Shown here piece after piece: positions 6,010-6,031 of a stretch of DNA of 6,031 bases. The notes beneath the pieces are model-generated. The model did no database searches. It saw nothing but the letters and a program-made list of their open reading frames with translations, and was not told where the DNA came from. A program made the position numbers and the translations under genes. Where the stretch lies: positions 1-6,031 of the forward strand of contig CAKSFM010000034.1 in the NCBI GenBank assembly GCA_934454525.1, read 5' to 3'. How positions within the stretch are numbered: position 1 is the stretch's first letter; the number at the start of each line of letters is the position of its first letter. Origin of the DNA: an uncultured Clostridia bacterium. GTDB taxonomy: Bacteria > Bacillota > Clostridia > UMGS1883.

Positions 6010-6031
6010 TAAAAATATCATTTTGGAGGTT
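5950..6031 (+). mobile_element. Probable IS256-family terminus and leader, transposase beyond the window
   Basis: From about 5950 the sequence stops matching the interrupted gene and reads TTGACTTG and TTTACACAAAATTC on the minus strand. This resembles IS256-type terminal inverted repeats, which often pair TTTACACAA with a nearby TTGAC. It continues with the small palindrome GTAAAG-T-CTTTAC (5974-5986) and ends in GGAGGTT, a ribosome binding site poised for a start codon just past 6031. If so, the transposase runs rightward, opposite to the fragment at 1-102. The exact outer boundary and the target duplication cannot be set from one end. Confidence 0.55.
5989..6031 (+). promoter_or_regulatory. 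Long hairpin burying a ribosome binding site
   Basis: AACCTCCAAGATGATAT (5989-6005) pairs over 17 positions with ATATCATTTTGGAGGTT (6015-6031) as RNA, including one G-U pair at 5998/6022. The loop is nine bases, 6006-6014. The GGAGG at 6025-6029 is fully paired with CCTCC at 5991-5995. The pairing reaches the last base, so the stem may extend further. A transcript entering from the left would fold this way and hide the site. Confidence 0.7.

Noticed and set aside
5989..6031. Reading the terminal hairpin as a transcription terminator
   Set aside because: There is no T-run visible after it, and the right arm carries a ribosome binding site, which fits a translation-control fold better.
1..6031. 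CRISPR array, tRNA, rRNA or toxin-antitoxin pair
   Set aside because: I saw no regularly spaced repeats, no cloverleaf-like segment and no paired small genes of such a type in either strand.

Overview
The window reads like a chromosomal stretch of a Gram-positive anaerobe of the Clostridia type. Protein sequences, strong GGAGG ribosome binding sites, AT-leaning codons and the kinds of mobile element all fit, but there is no rRNA or marker gene to fix the taxon. At its core is a compact plus-strand sugar operon, with gene remnants and mobile-element pieces on both sides.

Left side (1-819): the first ~102 bases encode, on the minus strand, an internal piece of an IS256/Mutator-type transposase. 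This is joined directly to the middle of a phosphoglucomutase/phosphomannomutase gene. That gene has lost its N-terminal part and also carries an internal deletion near 497-505 that changes the reading frame. Only part of domains I-II and the C-terminal phosphate-binding domain remain, so it is a pseudogene. A long reading frame from base 17 is a chimera of antisense transposase and mutase.

Centre (820-5185): a leader with an imperfect hairpin precedes xylA (xylose isomerase), xylB (xylulokinase) and a GH30 glycosidase. All three are on the plus strand with gaps of 11 and 51 bases. A perfect 32-base palindrome downstream is the likely terminator. The inferred pathway is: the cytoplasmic GH30 enzyme releases a sugar (probably xylose) from an imported oligosaccharide, XylA converts xylose to xylulose, and XylB phosphorylates it to xylulose 5-phosphate for the pentose phosphate route. 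No transporter or regulator gene is in the window.

Right side (5186-6031): an AT-rich stretch holds an inverted repeat, then the C-terminal half of a large serine recombinase broken by two one-base shifts in A6 runs. Next come the first ~24 codons of a gene resembling DUF4268 proteins. These run into what looks like the terminal end of an IS256-family element, whose transposase would start just past the window. The last 43 bases fold into a long hairpin that buries a GGAGG ribosome binding site.

I see no convincing new multi-gene system. The most interesting points are the RBS-burying hairpin, the stacked gene-decay junctions, and the GH30 gene built into a xylose operon.
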